Source of the DNA: Saccharibacillus sp. CPCC 101409
Lineage (GTDB): Bacteria > Bacillota > Bacilli > Paenibacillales > Paenibacillaceae
Direction of reading: 5' to 3'
DNA length: 64,000 bases
Assembly: GCF_030518235.1 (NCBI RefSeq)
Contig: NZ_JAULSA010000002.1
Coordinates: 558,001 to 622,000, forward strand
Of the stretch, positions 1 to 11,115 are shown piece by piece; positions within the stretch are counted from its first letter, which is position 1, and each line of letters begins with the position of its first letter. Below the pieces are notes generated by a model. The model was not told where the DNA came from. It did not search any database and worked only from the letters and a program-made list of their open reading frames with translations. The position numbers and the translations under genes were made by a program.

Positions 1-358
1 TCAGGCATCCGTATTCTTTTGCCACTTTTAGAAGAGCATTCGTGTTCCGGTGTTCTCGCAAATACCGATCGAGGCTTTCAAAAAGAACTCTCTCTTCACG
101 ATCAAAACGAAGCAAATCGACAATCGTTCGCTCGGGAGAAGTCAAATACAAGCCGTGTCCAACTTTGCGCGTAAATCTCAAATCGAGTTCCGCTTGCGCA
201 TACATTTGCAGATAACCCATGTTGTAATCGCGAGGCAGCGGGGCAAACACCATGACGGGCAGCGAAGGAAAAGTAGACTGCCGATTCAGATGCGAGGCGC
301 TCTCCATACATAATACGCCGGATAGATCGCTGTTGGCGAAGAAAGAGCTCAGCTCCAT
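1..358 (-). CDS. AbiEi-like antitoxin (partial, runs off the window)
   Basis: Partial leftward gene; 119 codons are visible and the reading frame is still open at base 1. The ATG at 358 is preceded by AGGGAG at good spacing and overlaps the end of the AbiEii-like gene by 10 bp, so the two are translationally coupled. The reading TSPERTIVDLL followed by a helical stretch (ESLDRYLREH) is the signature of the central AbiEi antitoxin domain. The usual N-terminal winged helix is not seen because the frame starts inside the SAL/hGL-like part. AbiEi proteins normally repress the abiE promoter and neutralise AbiEii. The C-terminus and any DNA-binding part cannot be judged here. Confidence 0.6.
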   Translation of the reverse strand, partial: MELSSFFANSDLSGVLCMESASHLNRQSTFPSLPVMVFAPLPRDYNMGYLQMYAQAELDLRFTRKVGHGLYLTSPERTIVDLLRFDREERVLFESLDRYLREHRNTNALLKVAKEYGCL

Positions 359-1143
359 TTTTCCACCCACTCTCCCTGAATTGGATTCCAATAAGCCGCG
401 GAAATTTCCGCTTGATTCAACTGCCCGGCGATCGGATAAACGAAAGTAATCACGCGAGCGCAGACCGTTTCGAACGAAGGTTTATTTGGGATTCCGCTCA
501 ATTTCGAATACGCGTGCTCCAACTTGACCGGATCGGCAATATGATAAGGAATTTCTATACCTTTGCCAACCGCTAACTTTTCTTGGATTTCCGGCAGCAG
601 CACGTTCATAGCGTAGTCCATCAAATAAGAAAAAAGGTAAAGGTCGTAAAGGTCTTTGGATCTTCTGTAGATACGGGTTGAAAGAAATACAGCCACTTTA
701 TCCGCGAGCATGGTAGGGATCGTGAACCCCGGCAAGTAGCCGCCTACATAAATCTCCGTTTTACCTGAAAAAGAACTGATATTCATGTCTACATCGAATT
801 GATGATTCTGACTGCTGGTAAGGGTGACTGTATCGCTGCCGGGAAAGCGGTCGAATCCTCTTCTGCTTTTGAGCGAATAAGATAAGCCCAACTGAGAGGA
901 TTGACTAATCTTTTTGGGAACTTCGTCGAGAAATTGCTCCCAACTTTCTTTTTTGGAAATATGAAAATCCGCGTCTACTGTAGGCCTGGCAACCAGATTA
1001 GCATTATATTTCTGCACAGCTGCCTCCAGATTGAGCCCGCCTTTTAAAACGATACGATCCGAGAAGCCGGCGGCGTTGACCGCTTTGACGAAGTCTCTTA
1101 GTACCTGTTGGAGAGAGTAGGGCGATGAAGAAAAAATATTCAT
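349..1143 (-). CDS. AbiEii-like nucleotidyltransferase toxin
   Basis: 264-residue protein of the AbiEii/AbiGii nucleotidyltransferase toxin family (type IV toxin-antitoxin, abortive infection). Visible motifs: LKGGLNLE near residue 36 (the GG of the NTase fold), the metal-binding pair in VDADFHI about residue 60, and a C-terminal KVAVFL...RRSKDLYDLYL helix typical of this family. I start at the ATG at 1143 and not at an upstream ATG at 1206, because AAGGAG lies 7 nt before it. The order is toxin then antitoxin, the reverse of classical abiEi-abiEii. Known members transfer nucleotides to tRNA or other targets; the target here is unknown. Confidence 0.75.
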   Translation of the reverse strand: MNIFSSSPYSLQQVLRDFVKAVNAAGFSDRIVLKGGLNLEAAVQKYNANLVARPTVDADFHISKKESWEQFLDEVPKKISQSSQLGLSYSLKSRRGFDRFPGSDTVTLTSSQNHQFDVDMNISSFSGKTEIYVGGYLPGFTIPTMLADKVAVFLSTRIYRRSKDLYDLYLFSYLMDYAMNVLLPEIQEKLAVGKGIEIPYHIADPVKLEHAYSKLSGIPNKPSFETVCARVITFVYPIAGQLNQAEISAAYWNPIQGEWVEKWS

Positions 1144-1323
1144 GATACCGCTCCTTGGTCGACCGACTAGCAAATTTGTTTTGTCTTTCTGTAAGTATAG
1201 CATCATTATATGGATTTTGAATCATGCTCTGGGGCAGAGGAATGGGGGTTTTATGGAATAAAAAATGCTCTCGTATGGGGAGCGACTCTTCCAGATGCAG
1301 GCGTCCGGGTACGATCGCATGCG

Positions 1324-2065
1324 GTTTCAATCCACGCACTCGCACAAAGTGCGACCAGGTATGACAAGCGCAGGGTTAGCATCCGCCCGCCGTTTCAATC
1401 CACGCACCTACGCCGTCGTAAACAGCGCCAGCCCGAGCGTTTCAATCCACGCACCCGCACGGGGAGCGACGCATCTTTAGCCTGTCCCTGAACATCGGAA
1501 TTTGTTTCAATCCACGCTCCCGCACGGGGAGCGACACGATCGGGAAGTCGATCTTGTAGAACGACCGAGTTTCAATCCACGCTCCCGCACGGGGAGCGAC
1601 GGCCGGAAACTGCCAACGAAATTCATGATAGATCGGTTTCAATCCACGCTCCCGCGTAGGGAGCGACAGAAAATAAGATGCCGTATACAGAAATTTTTAA
1701 GTTTCAATCCACGCTCCCGCGTAGGGAGCGACTTTTTCGACGGAATAATCGAAAAAACCGGCTCAAGTTTCAATCCACGCTCCCGCACGGGGAGCGACTT
1801 TCATTGTGGCATTTAGTTATTATGATAATGAGTGTTTCAATCCACGCTCCCGCACGGGGAGCGACAGTTCACGAGGAAACTTGTTCGTACCGGGATACGG
1901 TTTCAATCCACGCTCCCGCACGGGGAGCGACAAAAGAGGTCAGCGGCACAAGCAGCAAGATTCCTGTTTCAATCCACGCTCCCGCACGGGGAGCGACGAT
2001 GGGGAATCGCCAAGCGGTAAGGCACCGGGCTTTGTTTCAATCCACGCTCCCGCACGGGGAGCGAC
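1324..2065 (-). CRISPR. Type I-C CRISPR array, 12 repeats, 11 spacers
   Basis: Twelve 32-nt repeats start at 1324, 1392, 1439, 1504, 1569, 1636, 1701, 1767, 1834, 1900, 1966 and 2034. Each begins GTTTCAATCC and intact copies end GGGGAGCGAC, with a GCTCCCGC/GGGGAGC stem. Read on the minus strand they end GTGGATTGAAAC, the type I-C crRNA handle. Spacers are 33-36 nt, apart from one 15-nt spacer at 1424-1438. The first three repeats on the left are degenerate, as expected at the trailer end, so transcription runs leftward. Repeats at 1636 and 1701 carry a GTA variant of the loop. No cas gene occurs in the window, so effector genes must be elsewhere or absent. Confidence 0.97.
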
Positions 2066-2240
2066 TGTCCCCACTCCGAGCCCTTGCCCCGCAAGGCTTC
2101 CAGACCCCAAAAGTGCGAACCTCAAAATCAGCCTACCGAAAACTGGACAAAAACACAAGCAAAACTGGACAAAGCCTTACGTAGCGCGGGGTGCGAACCT
2201 CCCGGGGATTTCATGGGAGCTTCAGGTTCGCACTTTTGCT
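2066..2240 (-). promoter_or_regulatory. Putative CRISPR leader
   Basis: AT-containing non-coding DNA on the conserved side of the array. It holds a perfect 15-bp inverted repeat (2108-2122 and 2224-2238, core GTGCGAACCT), a further GTGCGAACCT copy at 2191, a direct repeat AAAACTGGACAAA at 2139 and 2161 (22 bp apart) and a small palindrome CCTTGC/GCAAGG close to the first repeat. Such repeated GTGCGAACC motifs are, as I recall them, typical of Bacillota type I-C leaders, where they guide integration. From 2241 to 2384 I see no gene or clear signal. Confidence 0.6.
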
Positions 2241-2399
2241 CTGATTTCTTCCTACATTAATATCGTTCAGGTAGTATCGCTCAACAGCGCCGTATCTCCT
2301 CCGCCAATCGCCCACCATTGCAAACGCTCCCGCCTCGCTCTATCATAAACGTTAACACGCAGCCCGAAATCTCCAACTCACTGCTAAGGAGCAACCCTT

Positions 2400-3308
2400 A
2401 TGAAAATCCTATTCCCCGCTTCTCCGCTCGATGAGCGGAAGCCGGACGAGAGTTACGCCGAAGAATACGAATCCGCGCAGGCTGCCGGTTTTACGGTCGG
2501 GCTGGTCAATCTGGAGGAGCTGCTGCTGAACCGCGATCCGGTGCGGGCGATTCGGATGCTGAAAGCGGAAGAGGAGCGCACCGAAGCGATCTATCGCGGC
2601 TGGATGCTGAAGCCCGCCGACTATGCGCTGCTGTTCGATACGCTCAAGTCCCGCAATCTGCGGCTCATCAACACGCCGGAACAGTACAAGCACGCCCATT
2701 ATCTTCCGGAATCTTACGACAAGATCGCAGGCCGCACGCCGGAATCGGTCTGGGTGCCGGCTGCCACCCCCGAGCCGCCTATGAACGAAGTTTACGAAGC
2801 GATCCGCGTATTCGGCGAGCGGCCGATCGTCGTCAAAGACTACGTCAAATCGCGCAAGCACGAATGGCTGGAAGCCTGCTATATCCCGAACGCCGCCGAC
2901 CGGGATCAGGTGGAGCGGGTCGTGCGTACTTTTCTGGACCGGCAGGGCGACGAGTTGAACGAAGGCCTGGTGTTCCGGGAGTTTGTCGAACTGGAATTGC
3001 TGTCGCATCATCCCCGGAGCGGCATGCCGCTGTCCCGGGAAACGCGCGTGTTTGTGCTGGACGGCAAACCGGCGTACGTATCGAACTACTGGTCGGCGGG
3101 CGAAGACCGCGAATTCGAACAGGCGCTGAGCGAATTTGTGCCGACGATCGCCGAGGTGGAGAGCCGTTTTTTCACAATGGATTTTGCCAAACGCAAAAAC
3201 GGGCCGTGGATCGTGCTCGAACTGGGCGACGGACAAACGGCGGGGCTGCCCGACGATACGGATGCCGGCGTTTTCTACAGGAAATTAAGCGAGGCTTTGC
3301 ACGGATAA
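2400..3308 (+). CDS. ATP-grasp protein, R2K clade
   Basis: 302-residue cytosolic protein preceded by TAAGGAG. The N-terminal 110 residues form a Rossmann-like preATP-grasp domain (MKILFPASPLDERKPDE, then NTPEQYKHAHYLPESYD). The rest looks like the R2K-type ATP-grasp fold: VVKDYVKSRKHEW holds the ATP-binding lysine, VFREFVELE the hinge, and FFTMDFAKRKNGPWIVLELGDGQ the metal-binding acidic end. R2K ATP-grasp enzymes are thought to make peptide-like bonds or modify proteins in conflict and phage contexts; the substrate is unknown. It stands alone between the CRISPR leader and a small membrane protein gene. Confidence 0.75.
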   Translation: MKILFPASPLDERKPDESYAEEYESAQAAGFTVGLVNLEELLLNRDPVRAIRMLKAEEERTEAIYRGWMLKPADYALLFDTLKSRNLRLINTPEQYKHAHYLPESYDKIAGRTPESVWVPAATPEPPMNEVYEAIRVFGERPIVVKDYVKSRKHEWLEACYIPNAADRDQVERVVRTFLDRQGDELNEGLVFREFVELELLSHHPRSGMPLSRETRVFVLDGKPAYVSNYWSAGEDREFEQALSEFVPTIAEVESRFFTMDFAKRKNGPWIVLELGDGQTAGLPDDTDAGVFYRKLSEALHG

Positions 3309-3417
3309 CGGTCAAGCGAGCTTGACTTTTTGAAACTTTTCAAGCCAAAAAACGTAATAGAACGAACAATGTCGGCGGAAAAAGTCGGATTTTATTCCAA
3401 AGCGGAGGTATCGTACA

Positions 3418-3606
3418 ATGAACGGTAATCAAAGCGAAGACAGCAGACAAAAAGCAATGGGCGCCGGAATTGCGCTGGGGGCGGCGATCGGGCTGCTGTT
3501 CGGTCTGGCCCTGGACAATATCGCGCTCGGCCTGCCGATCGGGATCGGCGTAGGCGTGGCGGTCGGCGCAGCGTCTGCCAACAAGAATAAGGAGTCGCGC
3601 AAATAG
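3418..3606 (+). CDS. Small glycine-zipper membrane protein
   Basis: 62 residues preceded by GCGGAGG. After a charged N-terminus (NGNQSEDSRQK) come two glycine/alanine-rich helices, about residues 14-34 and 38-53 (GAGIALGAAIGLLFG and GIGVGVAVGAAS), then a lysine-rich tail NKNKESRK. The spaced glycines indicate helix packing in a membrane (glycine zipper). Function unknown; small proteins of this shape are common in Bacillaceae and Paenibacillaceae. Confidence 0.65.
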   Translation: MNGNQSEDSRQKAMGAGIALGAAIGLLFGLALDNIALGLPIGIGVGVAVGAASANKNKESRK

Positions 3607-3634
3607 AAGCACGGCAAACAAGTACATGAACAGC

Positions 3635-3674
3635 AAAACCGGCAGCCCGCAGTTTGCGCGGCTGCCGGTTTTTT
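3635..3674. terminator. Rho-independent terminator, probably bidirectional
   Basis: AAAACCGGCAGCC pairs with GGCTGCCGGTTTTTT around a 13-nt loop. It ends the small membrane protein gene and, read the other way (TTTT from the opposite arm), also sits at the end of the 43-codon leftward gene. Confidence 0.85.
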
Positions 3675-3805
3675 CAATGATGAAGAAACAGCAGCCGTCC
3701 CAGCTCTTGCAGAGAAGGAAGTTCCGACTGCTGCTCGGCCAACACGGTCTCGCCCTGCATAAGCCGGCCTGCGGCTGTATCGATCCAGTAATGAGATTTT
3801 TTCAT
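3674..3805 (-). CDS. 43-residue small protein of unknown function
   Basis: Short leftward frame, ATG at 3805, preceded by a very strong AAGGAGGAATCCC ribosome site. The product begins MKKSHYWIDTAAGRLMQGE and ends LGRLLFLHH: a short polar beta-like start followed by an amphipathic helix. It has no signal peptide or cysteine. Its stop codon touches the bidirectional terminator, as a real gene would. I recognise no family; the strong ribosome site is the main evidence that it is translated. Confidence 0.55.
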   Translation of the reverse strand: MKKSHYWIDTAAGRLMQGETVLAEQQSELPSLQELGRLLFLHH

Positions 3806-3875
3806 GGGATTCCTCCTTAATCGAGACAGGGTTTCCCGGCTGGAGCGCCAGGGATCAACTGCCTTTTTTATCCGG

Positions 3876-3904
3876 TTGACACCGCTTTCTTGGCATGTTA
3901 TCGT
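3876..3904 (+). promoter_or_regulatory. Promoter of the beta-glucoside PTS operon
   Basis: TTGACA (3876-3881), 17-nt spacer, TATCGT (3899-3904). A cre-like TGTTATCGTTAACG overlaps the -10, with two mismatches to the CcpA consensus, so catabolite repression is possible but unproven. The transcript would start just before the antiterminator/terminator region. Confidence 0.55.
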
Positions 3905-3935
3905 TAACGGCAGAAGACAAACGAATATCCGATGC

Positions 3936-4031
3936 GGACGTGTTACTGGTCGAGCAGGCAGGATCCATTCGGGAACGACGCACGCGCCTTTTTGTAGAGC
4001 GCAGGCCTTTTTCCGAATAGGATCTTTTTTT
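3936..4031 (+). promoter_or_regulatory. RAT antiterminator overlapping an intrinsic terminator (LicT/BglG-type switch)
   Basis: GTGTTACTGGTCGAGCAGGC at about 3939-3958 matches the RNA antiterminator (RAT) hairpin recognised by BglG/SacY/LicT proteins. Its 3' side runs into GGATCCATTCGG (3961-3972), which pairs with CCGAATAGGATC (4013-4024) followed by eight T residues (4024-4031). RAT and terminator are therefore mutually exclusive. The cognate antiterminator is encoded as the last gene of the same operon (7582-8421), giving positive autoregulation by substrate. Confidence 0.85.
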
Positions 4032-4108
4032 GTGTTCTGATATCACGGACGGCGGTGCCGGGCTGAGCAGCCGGCAGCTCCGCCGCTCCGAACATGGAGG
4101 AATGGAAC

Positions 4109-7533
<3,425 letters not shown>

Positions 7534-7581
7534 AGCCGCGGCATTCCGGATATGGAGGCGGCGCGAAGAGGGTGGACGAAG

Positions 7582-8421
7582 ATGCGGATTATCAAAAAGC
7601 TGAACAACAGCGTGGTCATCGCGACGGACGACGAAGGCCGGGAAACAGTGGTCATGGGCAAAGGAATCGGCTGCAATTACGAGATGGGCAGCGTGCTGAG
7701 CCAAGGCGACGTCGAGCGCGTATTCGTGCTCAAAGACGAGAAAACGTCGAGCGATGTAATCCGGCTGTCGCGCGATATCCCGGACGTGTATTTCGACGTG
7801 TCCAGCCGGGTGATCCGCTGCGCCAAACGAACGCTCAAAGCGGAGTTGAACGAGCATATTTATGTGGCGCTGACCGATCATATTTACTTCGCCGTGCAGC
7901 GGCACAAGCAGAATGTCGTCGTGCAGAACCGGCTGTTGTGGGAAGTGAAAAAGTTCTACCCGGAAGAGTTCAAAATCGGCAAATACGCGCTCAACGTGCT
8001 GCTGGAGGAACTGAATATCGTGTTTCCCGAGGAGGAAGCCGGCAATATCGCGTTCCATCTCGTCAACGCCCAGCAGTCGTCCGACGATAATATGGCGCTG
8101 AGCACAAGAATTACCGGCGTGATCAAAGACATCCTGAATATCGTTTCGTACCAGTTCGGCATCGCGCTCGACCACGAGTCGCTGAATTATTCGCGCTTCG
8201 TCACCCATTTGCAGTACTTTGCGCAGCGCCTGATCGAGAATATGGAAGTTGAACGCGACGAAGGCTTTTTGTACGACCAGGTCCGGAGCACTTACGTCAA
8301 AGAGTTCGAGTGCGCCGGACGGATTCGGAAATATATCGAAAAAAATTTCGACCGCACCATCTCCAATAGCGAGCTGATCTACCTGACGATCCATATCCAC
8401 CGGGTGGTGAATCGGAGCTAG
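7582..8421 (+). CDS. licT: LicT/BglG-family transcriptional antiterminator
   Basis: 279 residues. The N-terminal CAT RNA-binding domain (MRIIKKLNNSVVIA, then GKGIGCNYEMG) binds RAT hairpins; two PTS regulation domains follow (about 65-170 and 175-279). Conserved PRD histidines are visible in ALTDHIYFA and IAFHLVNA (PRD1) and in VTHLQYF and TIHIHRV (PRD2). HPr should activate, and the EIIB of the adjacent permease should inhibit, through these histidines. I start at ATG 7582, which gives the standard CAT N-terminus; an earlier ATG at 7552 adds ten non-homologous residues. Third gene of the operon and the regulator of the 3936-4031 switch. Confidence 0.92.
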   Translation: MRIIKKLNNSVVIATDDEGRETVVMGKGIGCNYEMGSVLSQGDVERVFVLKDEKTSSDVIRLSRDIPDVYFDVSSRVIRCAKRTLKAELNEHIYVALTDHIYFAVQRHKQNVVVQNRLLWEVKKFYPEEFKIGKYALNVLLEELNIVFPEEEAGNIAFHLVNAQQSSDDNMALSTRITGVIKDILNIVSYQFGIALDHESLNYSRFVTHLQYFAQRLIENMEVERDEGFLYDQVRSTYVKEFECAGRIRKYIEKNFDRTISNSELIYLTIHIHRVVNRS

Positions 8422-8478
8422 AGATTAGAGTGCTCGAACGGTTCCGAAGCTTCTTTTTCAAAAGTCAAACGCAACCCG

Positions 8479-8521
8479 GGCCCTCCTCTCGCGTATTAAC
8501 CCGAGACAAGGAGGGCTTTTT
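8479..8521 (+). terminator. Operon terminator whose 3' arm is the next gene's ribosome site
   Basis: GCCCTCCT pairs with AGGAGGGC, then TTTTT. It terminates the bgl operon. The AAGGAGGGC arm lies 8-9 nt before the ATG at 8524, so any read-through transcript would hide the ribosome site of the next gene. Confidence 0.75.
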
Positions 8522-8523
8522 AT

Positions 8524-9786
8524 ATGGAGTCGGTTAGGCATATGCTGGAAAACAACAAGAAGATCGCGCGCTGGGCCGGGCTTGCGGATCATTCGCCGTC
8601 GATCGGCTGGATCGTCCGGGGAGAGAAGTTCGTCTGGACGCCCGAAGCTGACGAAACGGCGGCGTCTTCCGGGAACGAATCGCAGGCGCAGTACGAGATC
8701 GGTTCGATCACCAAGACCCTGACTGCCTTCTTACTGGCGAACGGAGAACGGGAAGGGCTGTGGAACGCTTCGGATTCGCTCAGCGAAGGGATTCCGGAGC
8801 TGGAGAGCAGCGAGTTTGCCCGGCAGACGACGCTGCGCGAGCTGGCGACGCATACGTCCGGGCTTCCGAGACTGCCGCAGAACGCAATCCTCTCCATGAA
8901 GCAAGGCAAAGCCAATCCTTACGCGGGTTATCTTGACGAGCATCTGCTGGAAGCGGTGCGCGCCGAACAAGTAAAAATCAAAAAAAAGCACCAGTACTCC
9001 AACTACGGCTTCGGGCTGCTCGGCTGGATACTGGCCCGCCGCAGCGGAGTTGCGCTGCGGAATATGCTTGCGCAGGAGCTGTTTGTTCCGCTGGGCATGA
9101 ACGGCAGCGAGCTTTACAGCCGCAAGCAGGCGGATACGGCGCCCGAGGCTGGCCGCAAGACGGCCGCCGAAGCGAAGGCCGTCGGAGCGCGGGAATCGTC
9201 TCGCGCGCAGGCGCCGCCTGAACAGGGATCGCCGGCCGGCAATCCGTTCGAGCTTACCGATGCCCGCAAGCAAAGAATGCTTGCGCAGTCCGGCGAGACG
9301 GCCGAACGTCTGAGGGCCGATCTGTCCCTCGTTTCGGGCTTCGCGCCCGGCGGCAAGCCGACGCCGCACTGGGATTTCACTTCCGCGATGGCGGGAGCCG
9401 GAGCGGTCCGCTCCACGCTGCCGGATATGCTGACGTATCTCGAAGCGCAGCTCGGGCAGCATCCGGGCGGCGCTTCGCTGGAGCCGGCTTTCCTGGACTG
9501 CCAGACCGAGCAGGCGTCGGTCGCCCCGTCCAAAGGCGTAGGCATCGGCTACGCCTGGATGCGCTCGATGCGCGGCGACGGAACCGTGACACACTGGCAC
9601 AACGGCGCGACCTACGGCGCCAGCAGTTTCGCGGCGTTCAACCGCGATCTGCAGTCGGGCTTCGTGATTCTGTCCAATCGCGGGATAAGTCTCGGCGGAC
9701 AGCTCAAGCAGATGATCGGCCTGGGCGAGCTCGGCACGGACCGCGCCGCGCATCTCGTGGCGGAAACGCTGTTTAAGAACGAATAG
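8524..9786 (+). CDS. Serine beta-lactamase-like hydrolase (class C / DD-peptidase fold)
   Basis: 420 residues with no signal peptide, so probably cytosolic. Catalytic motifs of the penicillin-binding/class C fold: S61-x-x-K64 (GSITKTL), YSN near residue 158 (QYSNYGFG) and HNG near 360 (HWHNGATYGASSF). A low-complexity Ala/Arg/Gln-rich insertion at about 203-245 (ending near NPFELTDARKQ) is unusual and probably a surface loop. Members include esterases, D-aminopeptidases and DD-carboxypeptidases; the substrate cannot be named. It has its own ribosome site inside the preceding terminator and stands alone. Confidence 0.85.
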   Translation: MESVRHMLENNKKIARWAGLADHSPSIGWIVRGEKFVWTPEADETAASSGNESQAQYEIGSITKTLTAFLLANGEREGLWNASDSLSEGIPELESSEFARQTTLRELATHTSGLPRLPQNAILSMKQGKANPYAGYLDEHLLEAVRAEQVKIKKKHQYSNYGFGLLGWILARRSGVALRNMLAQELFVPLGMNGSELYSRKQADTAPEAGRKTAAEAKAVGARESSRAQAPPEQGSPAGNPFELTDARKQRMLAQSGETAERLRADLSLVSGFAPGGKPTPHWDFTSAMAGAGAVRSTLPDMLTYLEAQLGQHPGGASLEPAFLDCQTEQASVAPSKGVGIGYAWMRSMRGDGTVTHWHNGATYGASSFAAFNRDLQSGFVILSNRGISLGGQLKQMIGLGELGTDRAAHLVAETLFKNE

Positions 9787-9908
9787 CTTCCAGGCCTACG
9801 CGCCGCTCGACAATTAAAAAGGATATTGAGTTTCCAAATTTCCTTGTTTGTGTAATGAGAAAAGAATGAATAAAAACCCCCATTTCTTATTACATAAGGA
9901 GGAATTAC

Positions 9909-10961
9909 ATGAACTCGTCCACATTCAACGTATTGAAAAAGCTTCCGACCGCCGCTCTCGCATCCGTCATCGTCTTCGGGACGGCGGCGTCTTCGCTGCC
10001 GTTCGCTCCGCACGTCTCGGCGGCGGAAAGTTCCGCCGCAGCCGTGGCTGCGCCTGATCTGAGCAGCTCGGAGAAAAAGGAACTGATTGCGCTGGTCAAT
10101 GCTTCGATTGATTCGCAGCTCGAATTCTCGCAAACATCGGATCATTTTGAATATTGGACGCTGTCCGAGGCGCAGAACCAGGCGCTTAAAGTGCTGGCGA
10201 ATCCGAACCCGACTTCGGCGCAGCTGTCTTCCGCTCTGCGCAAGCTGGAAAGTGCGAGATGGACGTACGATTACCGGTACATCGACAACAAAAGCGAAGC
10301 ATCGAGATCGGCGTCCAAACTGGCGCAGTACATTACGCACGGAGAACCGCGCGAAACGCTGAATTTGACCGCGGAACAAAATGCGATCCTCGATTTTCTC
10401 GACCAGTTTTTCGCATATCTGAATGGAGTGGGCGAAAGCAAGGAAGAGGCGGTTCGAGCTTACGAATACTACAGACTGGGTCTGGCCAAGCTTCCTTCCC
10501 TGGCACCCGTAGACCTGGCGCCGTATCGCAGCTCGCTGACCGAATACCGGGCCCGGATCGTCGCGCCGCTCGCTTCGCTGGCGCAGCTTAACGTCAACGT
10601 CGACAAGCGCGTAAGCGACTTCGAGCGTTCGGCGCAGTTCCTGCAGACTTTGCTGGACAACGGTCCTTACGACCGGTCCGTTTACCAGGCTGCCCGGCAC
10701 GATGTGGAGATTTACCGCAATATCATTATCGATTCGGAGGAACTGGCCCGGGCGATCGCAAGAGCGGAGCAGCTGTTGGATTCGCCGAAAGGCGTCCAGC
10801 CCGGCCAGTATCCGGCTTCGTCGTTCGGCACGCTGAACCGGGCGATCAACCATGCGCAGCGCGTCCTGGAAACCGCCGGATCGGCGGAGGAATTGGATTA
10901 CGAAGCCAGCTTTGTATTGGAGCGGGCGATGAATGTGTTCAAAAACAGCGTGAAGAAGTAA
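9909..10961 (+). CDS. Secreted helical GQYP-motif protein (paralogue 1)
   Basis: 350 residues with a signal peptide (positive FNVLKK, hydrophobic core, likely cut after HVSA near residue 38). The rest is predominantly helical. The C-terminal 70 residues contain LLDSPKGVQPGQYPASSFG followed by a helix LNRAINHAQ, a unit resembling the FIVAR-like helical modules of secreted Paenibacillus proteins. Two related proteins lie at 38353-39531 and 39694-40797. Ribosome site AAGGAGG; own terminator downstream. No enzymatic motif; a cell-envelope or adhesive role is only a guess. Confidence 0.7.
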   Translation: MNSSTFNVLKKLPTAALASVIVFGTAASSLPFAPHVSAAESSAAAVAAPDLSSSEKKELIALVNASIDSQLEFSQTSDHFEYWTLSEAQNQALKVLANPNPTSAQLSSALRKLESARWTYDYRYIDNKSEASRSASKLAQYITHGEPRETLNLTAEQNAILDFLDQFFAYLNGVGESKEEAVRAYEYYRLGLAKLPSLAPVDLAPYRSSLTEYRARIVAPLASLAQLNVNVDKRVSDFERSAQFLQTLLDNGPYDRSVYQAARHDVEIYRNIIIDSEELARAIARAEQLLDSPKGVQPGQYPASSFGTLNRAINHAQRVLETAGSAEELDYEASFVLERAMNVFKNSVKK

Positions 10962-10975
10962 GTCGGCAAGAAGAG

Positions 10976-11012
10976 TGAAAAGAGCTTTGTTGCGCAAGCG
11001 CGAAGCTCTTTT
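10976..11012 (+). terminator. Intrinsic terminator
   Basis: AAAAGAGCTT pairs with AAGCTCTTTTT around a GCGCAAGCGC-containing loop, just after the secreted protein gene. Confidence 0.75.
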
Positions 11013-11046
11013 TGATATTTTTGAATGTAAGCGTATAAAAAACCGC

Positions 11047-11096
11047 TTGCCCTGCCGCTCAACCTGTGCTATTTTAAATCCATAAAAACGTTTTTA
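11047..11096 (+). promoter_or_regulatory. lacI-type gene promoter with palindromic operator
   Basis: TTGCCC (11047-11052), 17-nt spacer, TATTTT (11070-11075), then a perfect 14-bp palindrome TAAAAACGTTTTTA (11083-11096) at about +1 to +14. The same AAAACGTTTT core recurs at 12235 and 14282, so the regulator probably controls itself and the operon. Confidence 0.7.
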
Positions 11097-11115
11097 GAAA
11101 AAGGAACCAAAAACT

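Noticed and set aside
1144..1323. Possible cas gene remnants between the toxin gene and the array
   Set aside because: Only short frames crossing repeats; no Cas motif in any frame.
3896..3909. cre site at the bgl promoter
   Set aside because: TGTTATCGTTAACG has two mismatches to the consensus; mentioned only as a possibility within the promoter entry.
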